Shown: positions 49,205-63,109 of the stretch, piece after piece | Layout: every line of letters begins with the position of its first letter | Position numbering within the stretch: position 1 is the stretch's first letter | Assembly (NCBI GenBank): GCA_946807835.1 | Contig: OX327686.1 | Location: 7,192,001 to 7,256,000 of the forward strand | Direction of reading: 5' to 3' | DNA length: 64,000 bases | Origin: Ailanthus altissimus | Lineage: Eukaryota > Streptophyta > Magnoliopsida > Sapindales > Simaroubaceae | Notes under the pieces: generated by a model | What the model was told of the DNA's origin: nothing | The model's database searches: none | The model's input: only the letters and a program-made list of their open reading frames with translations | Translations under genes and position numbers: made by a program

Positions 49205-52200
49205 CGTCGTGCTAGCTTCTAAGCACCATGTTGTGCAATTTCTATATTAAGTACAAGTGTACGCTATTAGGAACAAGTAATATAAAGTGAACAAAGTGTC
49301 AATTCCATGAGGTGTTTGTCGTATTTCTAACCAATTACTAAAATTGCATCCTTTCGCTTTCATCCACAAAATTGAAATTTTGATTTGTTTGATTAAAATT
49401 AAATTAAAAATTATCCATGTTACCAACCATAATTAAGCAATCAAATTAAACAACAAATCTGTGTTGGAATTTGTGCTCATATACCATCCCAGTTTTGTAT
49501 GTATATTATAATTTCAGACTTTATGCAATAATTAAATATTTCATTAAATCGCCAATTATTTTTCATAAGGTAAGATGCTAGTAATATTTTGAACATTATA
49601 TTGATCTGAAGGAGTTCAAATCAGGTCTAAAGAGTTAGAACCTTATCTGAAATTGGACAAAGACCTAAAAATATACTAACAATCATATAGTTGTAAACAG
49701 TTGTAAGTGTTGCTAGAAAATGTCATGTGCAAGTATGTTCTTGAATTATAAGTTTCTAATATATTTATACCGATGCAGAGTCTGTTGAGTAGAACTAATT
49801 AATATAGATCAGTATATATCTATATCTAGATTGTCCAGATAGTTAATCTTAACAGACCATGAGCTTAGTAGAAACTCGTATAGATATACAAGTATTCAAT
49901 GAAGACTGGATACTGAATAAAACTCAATGAATACCTCTAATAGATATCATATAATCCCATCAGTGGAGGGTCTTCTCAAGTTTAGTAGTATTCGTAATTC
50001 TTTAACCGGAGCATCGCGGTGGACTTGTGAGTAATTCACCATACTTATGTTATACATATGTCAAAGACCTTTAATGGTCTGACCACTACGTATTGCTAGA
50101 CATGGTCTGATGCTCATAGAGTCCAGTGAGTGTATATATAGGATCCGTCAGCTCATATGGATGAGTCAAATATCGAGATACTTTAAGATTATATTCCATG
50201 AAGTCTTATGGTCATAAGCACTAATTTCAAAAAAGAGTTTCTCGTGGTATAAATAATATTACAAATGAATGTATGGATAATGTTTATCAAAATACTAATT
50301 AAGGAGATAACTTTATAGTTGAACAATAAGGGACTTGTCGGTGTCAATCTATATCTCTACTCTTCCAGGATATTTATGAGGAAGAGATTATACAAATATG
50401 GACCAACTTCAACTTGTAAGGTTCAACTCGCCATTTTGTGTTATTCATAATGTGTGTGGGGGGGGGTGGCGCATCGATTATGGATTTACAAAAATGTTCT
50501 ATGAGATAAAATGAGTATCAACTTAGGGAGTCTCATTATATAAAGTGTACGCATTGAGTACGTGGGTAGCGCACTAAATTGAATTCTTCAATCATGAAGG
50601 GTTTTAAAAAATATGAATTTATTTTAGGGTCTCTCGAGAAGTAAGTATTAAACTTAAAATTGTATTAAGTAATACTTGACACTTTTATCTACTTAGTATA
50701 TGCCTTAAATTTTGCTAATGATTTATATTGGTACTAAATTGGGCATCGTGAATAAAGCTACTATTTAAATAAAATAATTATTATTTTATTAAAATTAAAT
50801 TGTTTGGCCTTTTAATTAATTTAGGGTCTCTCGGGAAAATTATAGGGTTTAAATGTTAAACCCGGGATCTTAAAAAATAGGACTTGCTACTTTAATCTTA
50901 TCATTAAATGCCACATATTATGCTATTAATTTATTATAGCATGACATATGACAAATTTTATTGGCTTAACATATAATTTTCGAATATTGCAAAATTATAT
51001 AATTTAAAGCAATGAAGCATTATTAAATGCATTATTGTATTCATACATTGCCATTTAAAGCCAAAATTTTCGACCAATAGAATTTGTTTGTAAAAGTTAT
51101 CATTTGAGTAATAGTGTTTTGACAAGCAGAAGGTGGCATAAATGGCAACTAACTTTGCATACATTCGGATAGCACATGTTTAAAATCCTATTCATTCATT
51201 TAAGCAAGCATGACAATGCAAATTTTTTATTGTCATCTTTGCCACTGTTTTATTTTTTATTGGTGGAACTTGTGACAGCTTTGGCTATAAATAACCAAGC
51301 TCCATTTTATTTCATATGAATGGAAAAGGAATAAAAAAAACATATATAGTTTTTCCGAGAGAAAAAAAAAAGTGAAGCAAAAGTTGCTTCAAGTGTTTTA
51401 TGATTTGGCGAATAATAAAGCTATCATTTTAGTTTGAGGAAGTCTACCAAGTCTTCAACTAAAATTGTTCAAAGCACGCTTTAAGGGTGGGTCCCTTAAT
51501 CTTATTAGTATAATGAGATTATATTAATGTGTATTAATTTCGTTGTGTTGCATATATGATATGCTATTATTAAATTATTTAAAATGCACACATTTACCTG
51601 TAACACGACGTACATGCACATAGCGCATAATCAATATGAATATATATGATATAGATCTTGGACTATAGCTACCATTTAATATGATCTTTCAAATATTAGT
51701 GCTTCAATTATTAATCCCTCAATTTAATTATTGCTCAAAATACGAATTTTATCACAAGCCTTTTCCAATAGTCAAGTGATTATACCAAGATCTATCAATT
51801 ACCTATATTCTTATGGTAATTAAATAGATTAAGATTTATTAAGCACAAGTTGTATTAACCATATATGCCATCTAGATATATTCTTATCCTAGATCGAAAC
51901 TCACAAATGCTACTTTGTAATCATGTATCAATTTGTCATAGCCTTAACAATTAAATTCCTTTTCCAAGCTTATTCAATTGTTACCAAATTGTTCAATGTA
52001 TTACCAATATATCAAAAGCATTAAGATCCAACAAATTGAATAAGAATTGAGTTCATAATAATTGGATCTAACAAATCAATCCATCATATTAAGATTAAAG
52101 CTATAATCCAAAAACTTAAACTTAAATCAATATGATAATAATGTAAAGATCAAATACAAATATAGACATAATACAAACAAATGAAATCAGATAAAATCAG

Positions 52201-52809
52201 TAATAATTGAAGCTAATGAAGTTCAAGTTCAAGGTCTGATTAAGGATTGATCCTCTAAAATGATCTTGATTTGGTTGATCTTATGTAGTCTCTTCACCAA
52301 ATGTGAATGATTGTTGTTTTCAGTATTTGATTGTCAATTCTAGATTGTTTTGCGAATTAGAAGGTCCAAAATTCTGTTTACAGGGGCAAAATGCAAGTAT
52401 TTATAATTTTAACAAATGTTGAGGCGTTATATTTATAACACTCCTACTTTGGTTTAAATACTATAGTGTTATGTTCATGAATACTGAGGTGTTCTCAGTG
52501 CTGTAGGGGTTCATCTTTAAAGCATTAATGCTAGGGCGTTCATTACCAATTTTGCATTCTTTGCATTTTGGTCCCTATTTCTTCAAGGTCAATGTTCACA
52601 ACCTACACTATATCAATTCATTGTAACACATTAACATTTTGTCTCTTTTCCTCTCTGTGTGCTCCATTAATTTCCATTCCCATCTTATTATGATTAAAAT
52701 CTATAAAATCAATAATCAAAACATAAATAACTCTGAATTTACTAAAAAAATAATAATTTTTAAGATAAAATAGAGCTATAATATATATATCTCTAAATTA
52801 CACTCATCA
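49205..52809 (-). repeat. 3' LTR of an Athila-like gypsy element, split by a solo LTR
   Basis: On the minus strand the LTR begins TGATGAGTGTAATTT immediately after a polypurine tract (52810-52824) and ends near CTAGCACGACGA at about 49205. It is a type of LTR common in Athila/Tat elements. Segments 49205-49461 and 51634-52809 are its two halves, together about 1.4 kb. The second LTR is beyond the window, so the left limit is approximate. Confidence 0.72.
49462..51633 (+). repeat. Solo LTR, 2.2 kb, family K copy 1
   Basis: Aligns over its length with 57567-59644: for example AATCTGAAGGAGTTC-type at about 49607 and 57697, CCATGAGCTTAG at 49858 and 58042, GGATCCGTCAGCTC at 50142 and 58319. It starts TGTTGGAATTTGTGC and ends GCGCATAATCA. 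Imperfect target duplication ATCTG (49457-49461) / ATATG (51634-51638). No internal coding region. The superfamily is uncertain. Confidence 0.82.
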
Positions 52810-52824
52810 AACACCCCCAAATTT
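52810..52824 (-). other. Polypurine tract of the Athila-like element
   Basis: Minus strand AAATTTGGGGGTGTT, directly before the LTR start TGATGAG. The TTGCTCAAGGACAA sequence just upstream (about 52838-52851) is also characteristic of this gypsy group. Confidence 0.75.
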
Positions 52825-53479
52825 AAATAATTGATTGTCCTTGAGCAATAAGAGAGATTAATACAAGATAGAAAAATAAAGAAAGACAACAAACTCAATT
52901 ACATACACAAAATAAAAACATAAAAGTAACAATTACTCAGATTGATTTAATGATTACATTATTGTCTTAAAATTACATCATTTTTCCTGATCCTTTCGAA
53001 ATTAATACACAATCTAAAATTTTCACAAATACCATAATTAAGCACTTTCATTCTTCCTCATAAGTGATCAACCGTGTGCGTGTATGTGTAAAATAAGTAA
53101 GTATTAATTGAATTACACCTAAATTAGCTTAAGTACTCTAGAATGTATAAAAAAGAAGTGTCTCGGCATATTTTGATGTACAAAACATTACCATAAGCTT
53201 TCTTTTTATCAACTCTCTACTAATATAAAAATACACATGTTTAGGGATCTATTAAGTCTTTTATTAGCTTGTAATGTAGGACTAGCGTCAAGGTGGGTTA
53301 ATTACCAAATTTTATTATTTTTCCTCTTTAAACAACCATAATGCAACAAACTTCATGAAATTCCATGCTCAGTGTTTATGGTGTTAAGTTTATTTTGGAT
53401 ACTTAAATTTTAAGTTAAGGCTTTTAATGTGGTTATACAATAAAATGGGTATTTCAGGCTCAAATTTGGTGACTAAGGA
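52825..53479 (-). other. Athila-like element, non-coding 3' region
   Basis: No coding frame. It lies between the polypurine tract and the solo LTR at 53480, and continues at 56340 once that solo LTR is removed. Confidence 0.55.
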
Positions 53480-56334
53480 TGTCACGCCCCAGACCCAAAA
53501 GATCCGATACACGACATCACTTACATTCATTCACTGCATGTGCACTCATAAATAATATTACACAAAATTTTCAACTTTCATTCAACACAGAAATCCTTAG
53601 CAAGTTGCTAGTAAGTTCAACACTAAAATCAACCATAACCTAACATATAAATATAAACTTCTCTTGACAATATTTAAACATTCATTTCAATTTCTTTCAG
53701 AATTATAGCAATTGAATTATGACTGGGACAATTATTAAACCGGAGATACGCAGAGTTTTCTAAGAGATTAACACTCTACTACGTCACCAGTAGCAACTTT
53801 GTTACCGGGAGCCCAGAATATATCCATTGCAAATTCTTACTTAAAATCATCCAATAACCATACTTTATAAAACTTAAACCAAATCCAATCCACACACAAT
53901 GAAATAATACATAAGTATTTATTCAATAGGGACAAACCAAATATCCTATCCCACGTGTCCCCAAATGAAACACACAACAACCTAGCAACTTAGGGAACCC
54001 AAGGAACAGCAGAAGCCTTGCCAAATTCGCTATGCACACATGTACCTTATTTACCTGAAATCACTATAAACTATAATGAGTATAAAACTCAATAAGCATA
54101 CTAGTTTTTCATATATCAAATACAAATACATATATGTACACAATGCATGTGTATGATATGCTGTGATCAATTAAAATCATAATCTTATCAAATCACATAT
54201 CATGTAAGCGCTTACACATTCTTTCAAAACATATTACAGGAATACCATCACTCAACTACTACTTAGTAGGACTTACATATCACATAATGAGCCAAATGTC
54301 ACTCGTAGGTGACATACCGTATGAGAGGAATAGTACAAGTGAGGTCTTTAAATCACACATATATAATGCTTATGCCCGAAGGTAAAAGCCAAACCCTCAC
54401 CCTGATCATCGGTGAGTCTTCTCACGTGTACCAATACGCCACCACACGAATGTGATGACTCACACTTCCTTTAGGTACCAATAGGATCCTCCCTACATAC
54501 GGAACACATAACATATACCAATCCCGAAGGAAAGGCCACACATAAAGGCTCCACAAATCACATAAAATGCCTACTAAGTTAACAGTGAGTTCAAGTACCC
54601 TCAAATCACAAAATATTTCTCATGGACATATTACACTTCAAAAGCTTTCTTTGTTAAACGCATCTTATTTTGGAAAGCTCACTTTCAAAAACACATGTAT
54701 GTCCATGCTCAATGTCAATGCTCACATTCATAAACATATATTCACATTTCATATCAAAATATACTTTGACATATCATAAACATATTCTTAACCCCATTTA
54801 CAAAATCATACAAAACAATTATTATGTTTATTGTGATTCCAGTAGTAAGTCTAGTATACTTACCTCTTAACACTTTCAGCTACAAGGCTTAAATCTCCTT
54901 AACCTATCAATGGAGATTAATCCTTTCATAAGCCTCACAATTCACACAAAATACTTTAAATAGCTTACAAAATTATACACAATGCATTTATCACATCAAA
55001 TTGGTCTAAATATTTGGTTTCTCAAAACCTGTCATTCTGACCACTTACACTTAACAAAACTTTCTAATACATCAAATGATGTCCAATTACTCCAAAATCA
55101 GAATATACCATTCTTGACTCATATATCCTTCTTATATATGAATATTATATCAAATTTCCTACACAATCCATTCCATACACACCATCGAATCCAAACTACA
55201 AACCTGACAGGATCAAGATACTTACTGAACAGTATTCAATCTCCTAATTTTATAAAATCATATACTAACTCAAAAATTATAAAACTACCACATAATTACT
55301 CTTAACACATATCTCAGTCCATGATAAATATTTCACTTCCAAATCACTGCCAAAAGTATTTTAAAACTATTTTATTCTATAACTTTAAAAATCTGTTAAT
55401 CAAATATTGCAATGAGCTGATACACTTTAGAAATTCATAACACTTCAACCACATTGATCTAAATTCTCAATTCCGAGTATATCATATTAGACATACAAAC
55501 TTATCATATTCCACAAATTCATAATTTTTGAAGATCATTCAGTAGGACAAAAATTATTTTTCACTGTACTATACTGTTTACACAGGAACTTTCCAGAATT
55601 TCAGGGTCATTTTGGTAAATTCACTATAAATTCAATTTCCAGAATTTTCAATCGATTCAAAGTCTTAGATATTCCTTAACATGTCTAATTTCATATACTC
55701 AAAATTCAAAACCCGAATCGAATCACAACAATTTATAAAATTCCTAGATCAAGAGGTTATCCAGCAGAAATTCCATAATTCATCATGATTTATCAAACTA
55801 TCTTATAGATCATCATCAATTCTCATATGATCTTACGAAATACACAACAAATCCTCAATTATACATATTTTCAGAAATCAAAACTTAAAGAAATTAACTT
55901 AATTAATACTAATAAATTGAGAAATACGTATGATATACCTCTTGAAATTCAAAATTCCAATTTCTTCTTCTTTTTCTTCTTCTTCTCCTCTTTCTCTCTC
56001 CTCTATTTCTCTCTTCTCTCTCTTGAAATGGGTAGCTCGACCTAAAAATGGTAAATTAGGGTTTAAAAGTGTATTTTTATACTAAGAGGCTAATTTTTGG
56101 TATTTACGAATTTGCCCCCAAAACTTTCAAAGTATAACAATTTGGTCCCTAAAATAAATCTAAAGTCATACAAATAAACCCAATACTAATCGTATATCCT
56201 TAACCTATAAAAATATTACTAATAACAATATATAATTCAAGTATCACCAACATACAAATAAAATACGTATATTTATACATATATAAATACTTATTCTTAC
56301 CAGTCGTGGATACTGGTTACTACAAAGGATAAAT
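53480..56334 (+). repeat. Solo LTR, 2.86 kb, family J copy 1
   Basis: Begins TGTCACGCCCCAGACCC and ends CTGGTTACTACA, with exact target duplication AAGGA at 53475-53479 and 56335-56339. It aligns with 59836-62643 along its whole length. Long LTRs starting TGTCACGCCCC are typical of plant chromovirus-type gypsy elements; that assignment is inferred. A CT-rich tract lies at about 55960-56030. No internal region. Open frames within it are not genes. Confidence 0.92.
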
Positions 56335-56339
56335 ATAAA

Positions 56340-56990
56340 TCAAAGTAGGCTAGAAAGATTCAAACAGTTTAAAGATGACCTAATTTTATTTTTCTATTTA
56401 TATATTTTCTAAGAATTTTTCTCAAGCTATAATCAAATCAGTTCTAGAGTGTCTGTCTACTCATCGAGACTATAGTTTATTATTTGAGCATGAGCATCTC
56501 TAAGTAAAAATTCAACTAACATGAGTATTATCCAGGTGCTCAAAAATTAGTAATCATAAACAAAGTAAAAATTTGTCTAAGTATTGGTGCATGAATCATT
56601 TAGATATCTATCTTTTCCTAGGAAATTAAAAAATAAGTTCTGCAGTTAAATTTCTATTTCTTATCATTGACTAGTAACCATCATTTCAATCCAATAATAT
56701 AAAACAAAATAAAACAACAAGTAATAGTGGATAAACAAAAATTTTGAAATAAAAATAAGATCAACTGCATTAAAAAGAAAAATATACAATATTAATAATA
56801 ATAAATAAATAATCAACTTTTCAATAACAGCCCAAATATGCTTTCTAATACAGGCCGGCCTTAAAAATATAAAGAAAATAATAAAATAAAGCAAAAATAA
56901 AATTTTAGCTAACTATGAGAAGTAGAAAAGCACTAATAAAGTAGAATGGTCCCTAAGGCAGCAGCAGTAAAAAAGTGAAATTGAAACTCT
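56340..56990 (-). other. Athila-like element, region after the env-position ORF
   Basis: AT-rich, with no open frame showing family features. It is continuous with 52825-53474 before the solo LTR inserted. Confidence 0.5.
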
Positions 56991-57566
56991 TCTGTAATAA
57001 GTGAACTCTACTCTGTCTCGGTACTTGTTGTCATTATTAAGCATTGATAGATTAAAGGTCGAGTCATCCTATCCATGCTCATCCTCATTATCAGCCTCGC
57101 AGGCAGCAGTGGTGGTGGGTGGTGGTGTTGATGGGTCGAAGGGGCAGTGGTAGTCTGTGGCAATAAATGGCTGATTTTTGCCTTCATGCTTGTAGCCTAA
57201 ACCTGCATCCATCCATAGAAAAGTTCTTTGAACTCTCTGACCTCTATTTTCACCTTAGCAACCTGAGCCCCGAGTCAAGATAACCTAGCAGAAGTAGACA
57301 TATTGGTGTATGATGAAGCTGGTGTTAGAGCTGTTGATGGTTATGGTAGAAATGATCGCTATTGTGGCTCCTTAGCTGATGTCAGCTTACGAATAGTAGC
57401 TGTGTCAATAGCATGTGCTGGCATTAATGTCTCTGTTGTGTTCCCCTAAGGCACACTTACACGTGCACAAAGAACTTTAATCAATGAGAGAAAAATAGAC
57501 TTGCCTTCGTAAGGCATGCATAGGCAAGAATCTTGGACTGTGTAATCTGTCTAATGTTGATGGAAT

Positions 57567-59644
57567 TGTTAGGGTCGGTGCTTACATGCCATCCCTGAAT
57601 GTACATATACTTGTGTATTTATACAAGTGTACATTCTTATTAAATCGTTAATACCAATTTATATGGTATTATGCATGTAACATTATAGACATTATAAATC
57701 TGAAGGAGTTCGGATCAGATCTAAAGGGTTTAGATAAGGGCTCATAGTTAGCCATGCTGAGACATATAATTACTAAATGTTAGCACAGTTAAGTGTTAAC
57801 TGGTTATAATATTCAGCAGATCCAAGAGTCGGAGCCTTGTCTGTAATGGGATATAGACCTGAGAATATACTAGTAACTGTATAGTTGCAATTGAGTGCCA
57901 GAAAATACATGTTGCGCAAGTATGTTCTCGAATAATAGTCCCTAATCTATTTCAACCGATGCGGGTCTATCGGTGGATATCTTTATATATAGATCAACAT
58001 ATGCCGTATCTGTCGGGTATAGATGGTCGTTCCTGACCGACCATGAGCTTAGAGCTCGTATTGGCATATGGTATCCAGTAAGGACTGGATATGGGACAGA
58101 CTCATGAGGGCCTCCGATAGACATTTAATATAAGCCGTCAACGGAGGGTCCTCTTGAGTTGAGTAGTATACGTGGTCCTTTGACCTGAGTGCCACAGTAG
58201 GCTTGTAAGTGATCCACCATACTTTGGTTTCACACATGTCACAGACCTTTCATGGTGTGACTGCTAGGTATCGCTAGGTATGGTCCGATGCTTATGGAGT
58301 CCAGTGTGTACAGATATGGGATCCGTCAGCTCCTATATGGAGTTTGATATCCAGATGCTTCGAGACTGTATCTTAGAAAGTCTTGTGGCCACAAGCAATG
58401 ATCGGGGAAAGAGTTCCGACAGGGTGGAACAATATGGCAAAGGAGTTTGCGCATATTATTCATTGAGATACAAGTCTGGAGATAGGAAATGGATGAGCAC
58501 ATGGGCATTTGACGATGATAATCTATATCCCCGCACATCCTGGATATCATGACGGAAAGACTATACGTATGCGTTGTAACCTCAGCTTGTGTGGTTCAAC
58601 CTGCTGATTTGTATATCCGTGACGTGTGCGTAGGGCATTGCTCACGGACTCATAGAATAGTTCCATTTGACGAATCGGGCGTAGAACCTAGGGAGTCCCG
58701 CGATATGGAGTATACTCGTTGTGCACTGGGGCAGCGTGCCGAATTAAATTGTTTAATCCAGCAATATTCAACAATTCTATGGGAATGCGTGCGTATCTGT
58801 ATTTAAGTGTTAAATACAACAATTAGTTAATAAATATTATTTACTAATTGTGTAAGGACACGTAGCGTATTGTGGACCCTCAGTTAAGTTTATCCAAGTG
58901 TGGGATTTGGTAAGACCCACTAGGGGGTAAACTTGATAACTATTTATGAGGGGCAAAATGGTCAACTCTGATTATTTAATTGTTAAATAATCATTTTCTC
59001 TCTCTCTCTCCCTTTTATATATAATATATATTATTATATATTATTATTATTATATTTTATTATATATATTATATATTATATTATATATATATAAAAAGAA
59101 AAAAATAAAGAGGAGAAGAAGCAAGAATTGAGAAGGCTGAATTCGGCCAAGAGAGAAAGAAAGAAATGGAGAGAAAGGAAAGGAAAGGAAAAAGAAAAGA
59201 AAGAAAAAAAAAAGGAAAAAAAAAAGGGAAGGAAAAGAAAAATGAAACTGTTTCATTTTTTCCTCTGCTTCTAATTGGAATAATTATGAATTGCTCCAAG
59301 TTCTCCATTTCTTATCCTTTTGGAAAAAAGGATGTAAATTCACTCCCGACCATTTTGGGGATTAAGAGTTAATCCCATGCTGAATATGGAGCTGTTGTTC
59401 TAGCTCACTAAGCCCACCGAGTTGGTGACTAGAACTGCACGCGAGTTGGTCTCTATGCGAACTCTAAGAAAAATACGTGTATAACGTTACACGTTTGGTG
59501 AGTTCTCTAATCTTATTAATATATTAATGTGATTAATACATTTATTTATTGTGTTTATTGCTAAATCTATATTTCCGCTATGTTAGGCAATAGACACAAT
59601 TGCACATGCATACACCTACGTACCTAGGTCCTGCTGCGCCAACA
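57567..59644 (+). repeat. Solo LTR, 2.1 kb, family K copy 2
   Basis: Begins TGTTAGGGTCGGTGC and ends TGCTGCGCCAACA, with exact target duplication GGAAT at 57562-57566 and 59645-59649. It is homologous to 49462-51633. It contains an AT dinucleotide-rich tract (59020-59092) followed by a purine-only run (about 59155-59240). Frames such as 58280-58552 fall entirely inside it and show no protein family. Confidence 0.93.
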
Positions 59645-59835
59645 GGAATACCCTGTCATGATAGCTTAAAAATGAACGTCCCACTACCTAATAATATCGC
59701 TTGTGTCCAACACGGGCATTATCCTAGAGGCCAAAAAATAATACCATGTATTCATCTCGAGAGTCGTGTGCCTCGAAAGGAAGGTAGATGGTATGCTCTT
59801 TATAACATTCCACAGAGTCCTAAATGTACATAGTG

Positions 59836-62643
59836 TGTCACGCCCCAGACCCAAAATATTTGATACAAGACATAACTTATATTCATTCAATAATATGCAC
59901 TTATAAATAATATTGCATAAAATTTCAAACTTTAATTCAACATAAGAATCCTTAGCAAGTTGTTAGTAAGTTCAACACTAAAATCAACCCATAATCTAAA
60001 ATATAAACATAAATATTTATTGACAATATTTAAACATTCATTTCAATTTTTCAGAATTATAACAATTGAATTATGACTGAGGCAATTAGTAAATCGGAGA
60101 TATGCAGAGTTTTCTCATAGATTAACACTCTACTACGTCACCAGTAGTAACTTTGTTATCGGAAGTCCAGAATATATTTATTGCAAATTCTTACTTAAAA
60201 TCAACTCAAAACCACACTCAATAAAATAATACATAAGTATTTATTCAATAGGAACAAATTAAATATCTTAAACCACGTGTCCCCAAATAAAACTCTCAAC
60301 AACCTAGCAACTTAGGGAACCCAATGGACAGTAGAAGCCTTGCCAAATTCGCTAAGCATACATATACCTTATTTACCTAAAATCACCATAAACTATAATG
60401 AGTATGAAACTCAGTAAGCATACTAGTTTTTCATATATCAAAATACAAATACATATATGTATACAATGTATGTGTATGATATGCTGTGATAAATCAAAAT
60501 CATAATCTTATCAAATCACATGTCAGGTAAGTGCTTACACATTCTTTCAAAACATATAATAAGAATACCATTATTCAACTACTACTTAGTAGGACTTTCA
60601 TATCACATAATGAGCCAAATGTCACTTGTAGGTAACATACCGTATAAGAGGAATAATATAAGTGAGGTTTAAATTATACATATATAATGCTCATGCCCAA
60701 AGGTAAGAGCCAAACCCTCACCGTGATCATCAGTGAGTCCTCTCACATGCACCAATACGCCACCACGTGAATGTGATGACTCAATCTTCCTTTAGATACC
60801 AATAAGATCCTCCCTACATACGGAACATATAACACATACCAATCCCAAAGAAAATACCACGCATAAAGGCTCCACAAATCACATAAGGTACTTACTAAGT
60901 AAATAGTGAGTTCAAGCATCCTAAAAACACAAAACATATCTCATGGACATTTTCCACTTCAAAAGCTTTCTTTGTTAAACACATTTCATTTTGAAAGCTC
61001 ACTTTCATAAACATATATATGTCCATGCTCAATGTCAATGCTCACATTTATAAACATATGTCTTTCACATTTCATATCAAATATACTTTGGCATAACATA
61101 AACATATTTTTAAGCACATTTACAAAATTATATATAGACAATTATTATACTTATTATGATTTCAGTAAAAGTCTAGTATACTTACCTCTTAGCACTTTCG
61201 GCTACAAGGATTAATTCTCCTTAACCTATCAATGGAGATTAATCCTTTCATAAGACTCAAAATTCATACAAAACACTTTAAATAGCTTAAAATTTTACAC
61301 ATATTGCACTTATCACAACGAATTAGTCTAATTACTTGGTTTCTCAAAACTTGTCATTCTGACCACTTACACTTTACAAAATTTTCTTATACATCAAATG
61401 ATGTCCAATTACTCCAAAATCAGAATATATCAATTTTAACTCATATATATGAATATTATATAATAAATCCTACACAATCCATTCTATAAATACCATCAAT
61501 CCAAACTCTTAACCTGACAGGATTAAAATATTTACTGAACAATATTAAATCTCATGATTTTATAAAATCATACACTAACTCAAAAATTATAAAACTAGCA
61601 CTGAATTACTCTTGACACATATCTCAATCCATAATAAATATTTCACTTCAAAATCACTACCAAAAGTATTTTAAAACTATTTAATTCCATAGTTTCAAAA
61701 ATCTGTTAATTAAATACTACAATGAGCTGATACAATTTAGAAAATTATAACAATTTAACCATATTGATCTAAATTCTCAATTTTTAGTATATCCTATTAG
61801 ACATATAAACTTATCATATTTCATAAATTCGTAATTTTTGAATATCATTCAGCAGATCAAAAATTATTTGTTACTGTATCATACTGTTAACATAGAAAAT
61901 TTCTATAATTTCAGGGTTATTTTGGTAAATTCACTACAAATTCAATTTCTGAAATTTTCAATCGATTCAAAGTCTAAAATGATTTTAGACATGTCTTATT
62001 TTATATACTCAAAATCAAAAATCAGAATCAAAACACAAAACGTTATAAAAAAATTTGGATCAAAAGCCTATCAAGTAGAAATTCTACAATTCATCATGAT
62101 TTATCAAACTATTTACATAAAGCATCATCAATTCTCACAATATCTTACAAAATTCACATCAAATCCTCAATTGTACATATTTCTAAAAATCAAAACTTAA
62201 CGAAATAACTAAATTAACATCAAAAAACTAAGAAAGAGTTATAATAGACCTCTTAAAGCTTAAATTCCAACTTTCTTCTTCTTTTTCTTTTTCTTCTTCT
62301 TCTTCTGTTTCTCTCCCCTTTCTTTCCCTTTTGTCTCACTCTAAAAGAGGTGGCTCGACCAAAATGAGTGAATTAGGGTTTCAAATGTGTATTTTTATAC
62401 TAAGAGGCTAATTTCTAGTATTTATGAATTAGCCCCTAAAACTTTTAAAGTATTACAATTTGGTCCCTAAAATAAATCTAAAGTCTTGCAAATAAACCCA
62501 ATACTAATAGTAGGTCCTTAATCTATACAAACACTACTAATAACAATACATAAATCAAGTATCACCCACATACAAATAAAATATGTATATTTATATAAAT
62601 ATAAATATTTATTCTTACCGGTTGTGGATAAGTGGTTACTATA
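59836..62643 (+). repeat. Solo LTR, 2.8 kb, family J copy 2
   Basis: Begins TGTCACGCCCCAGACCC and ends GTGGTTACTATA (usual ACA changed). Imperfect target duplication TAGTG (59831-59835) / TAGCG (62644-62648). Homologous throughout to 53480-56334, including the CT-rich tract (about 62270-62330) and the GGTTAATC-type blocks. No internal region. Confidence 0.88.
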
Positions 62644-63109
62644 TAGCGTCTCAATAATTAACTCATAATCAGGCTCTTTACATAATTGTGTGTACTCACC
62701 ATCCATCTTTGCAGGTAAACCAAACACTCCGTTGATAGTGGCTATGCTAAATGCCACCATCTCGCCACTCACTAATAGTCTATAGCCATTATGTTGCTAT
62801 TGGCGTAGAATAGAAAATCTCCCAGTTACGTCTCCTAATCATCGCTTCAATGCCCTATAACCCTAAGTTAGTGAGATCGAAGCCTTTTTCTTAAATAAGA
62901 GACTTGCTAATTACCTATGTATTGATGCCATTCTATTCCTCTGCTGAACTGAAATGAGAAATGTTAAACTAAACACTACTCACTGTGATAATTCTTTGTT
63001 TCTTAGGTGACATATCTAATTATTTCAAATAGAGTGTTTGCTAACCTTTAATTAAAATAAAACACTAATTTTTTTTTTTAAAATCCTCGCATTAAAATAA
63101 AACACAAAT

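Larger units (their letters stand above)
56991..62900 (-). pseudogene. Env-position ORF of the Athila-like element (plant transposon protein domain), split by two solo LTRs
   Basis: Three exposed pieces read on the minus strand: 62900-62644, 59835-59645 and 57566-56991. The first holds RRNWEIF and, in another frame, VSGEMVAFSIATINGVFGLP. The second holds WYYFLASRIMPVLDTSDIIR. The third starts with the continuation of a GYSIN/I.QITQSKILAC motif, then SIFLSLIKVLC, and ends in a His/Pro-rich tail. This pattern belongs to the 'putative plant transposon protein' / Athila ORF family. It lies downstream of integrase and upstream of the polypurine tract, where Athila elements carry their env-like ORF. 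The breaks are the solo LTRs 59836-62643 and 57567-59644 plus several stops and at least one frameshift. No function is demonstrated. Confidence 0.75.

Noticed and set aside
54982..55305. 107-codon open frame
   Set aside because: Inside the family J solo LTR; the second copy (61304 onward) does not keep the frame, so there is no sign of selection.
58280..58806. Two adjacent open frames of 90 and 85 codons
   Set aside because: Inside the family K solo LTR; the homologous LTR at 49462-51633 has no such frames.
59166..59372. Lys/Glu-rich open frame
   Set aside because: Product of the purine-only tract in a solo LTR.
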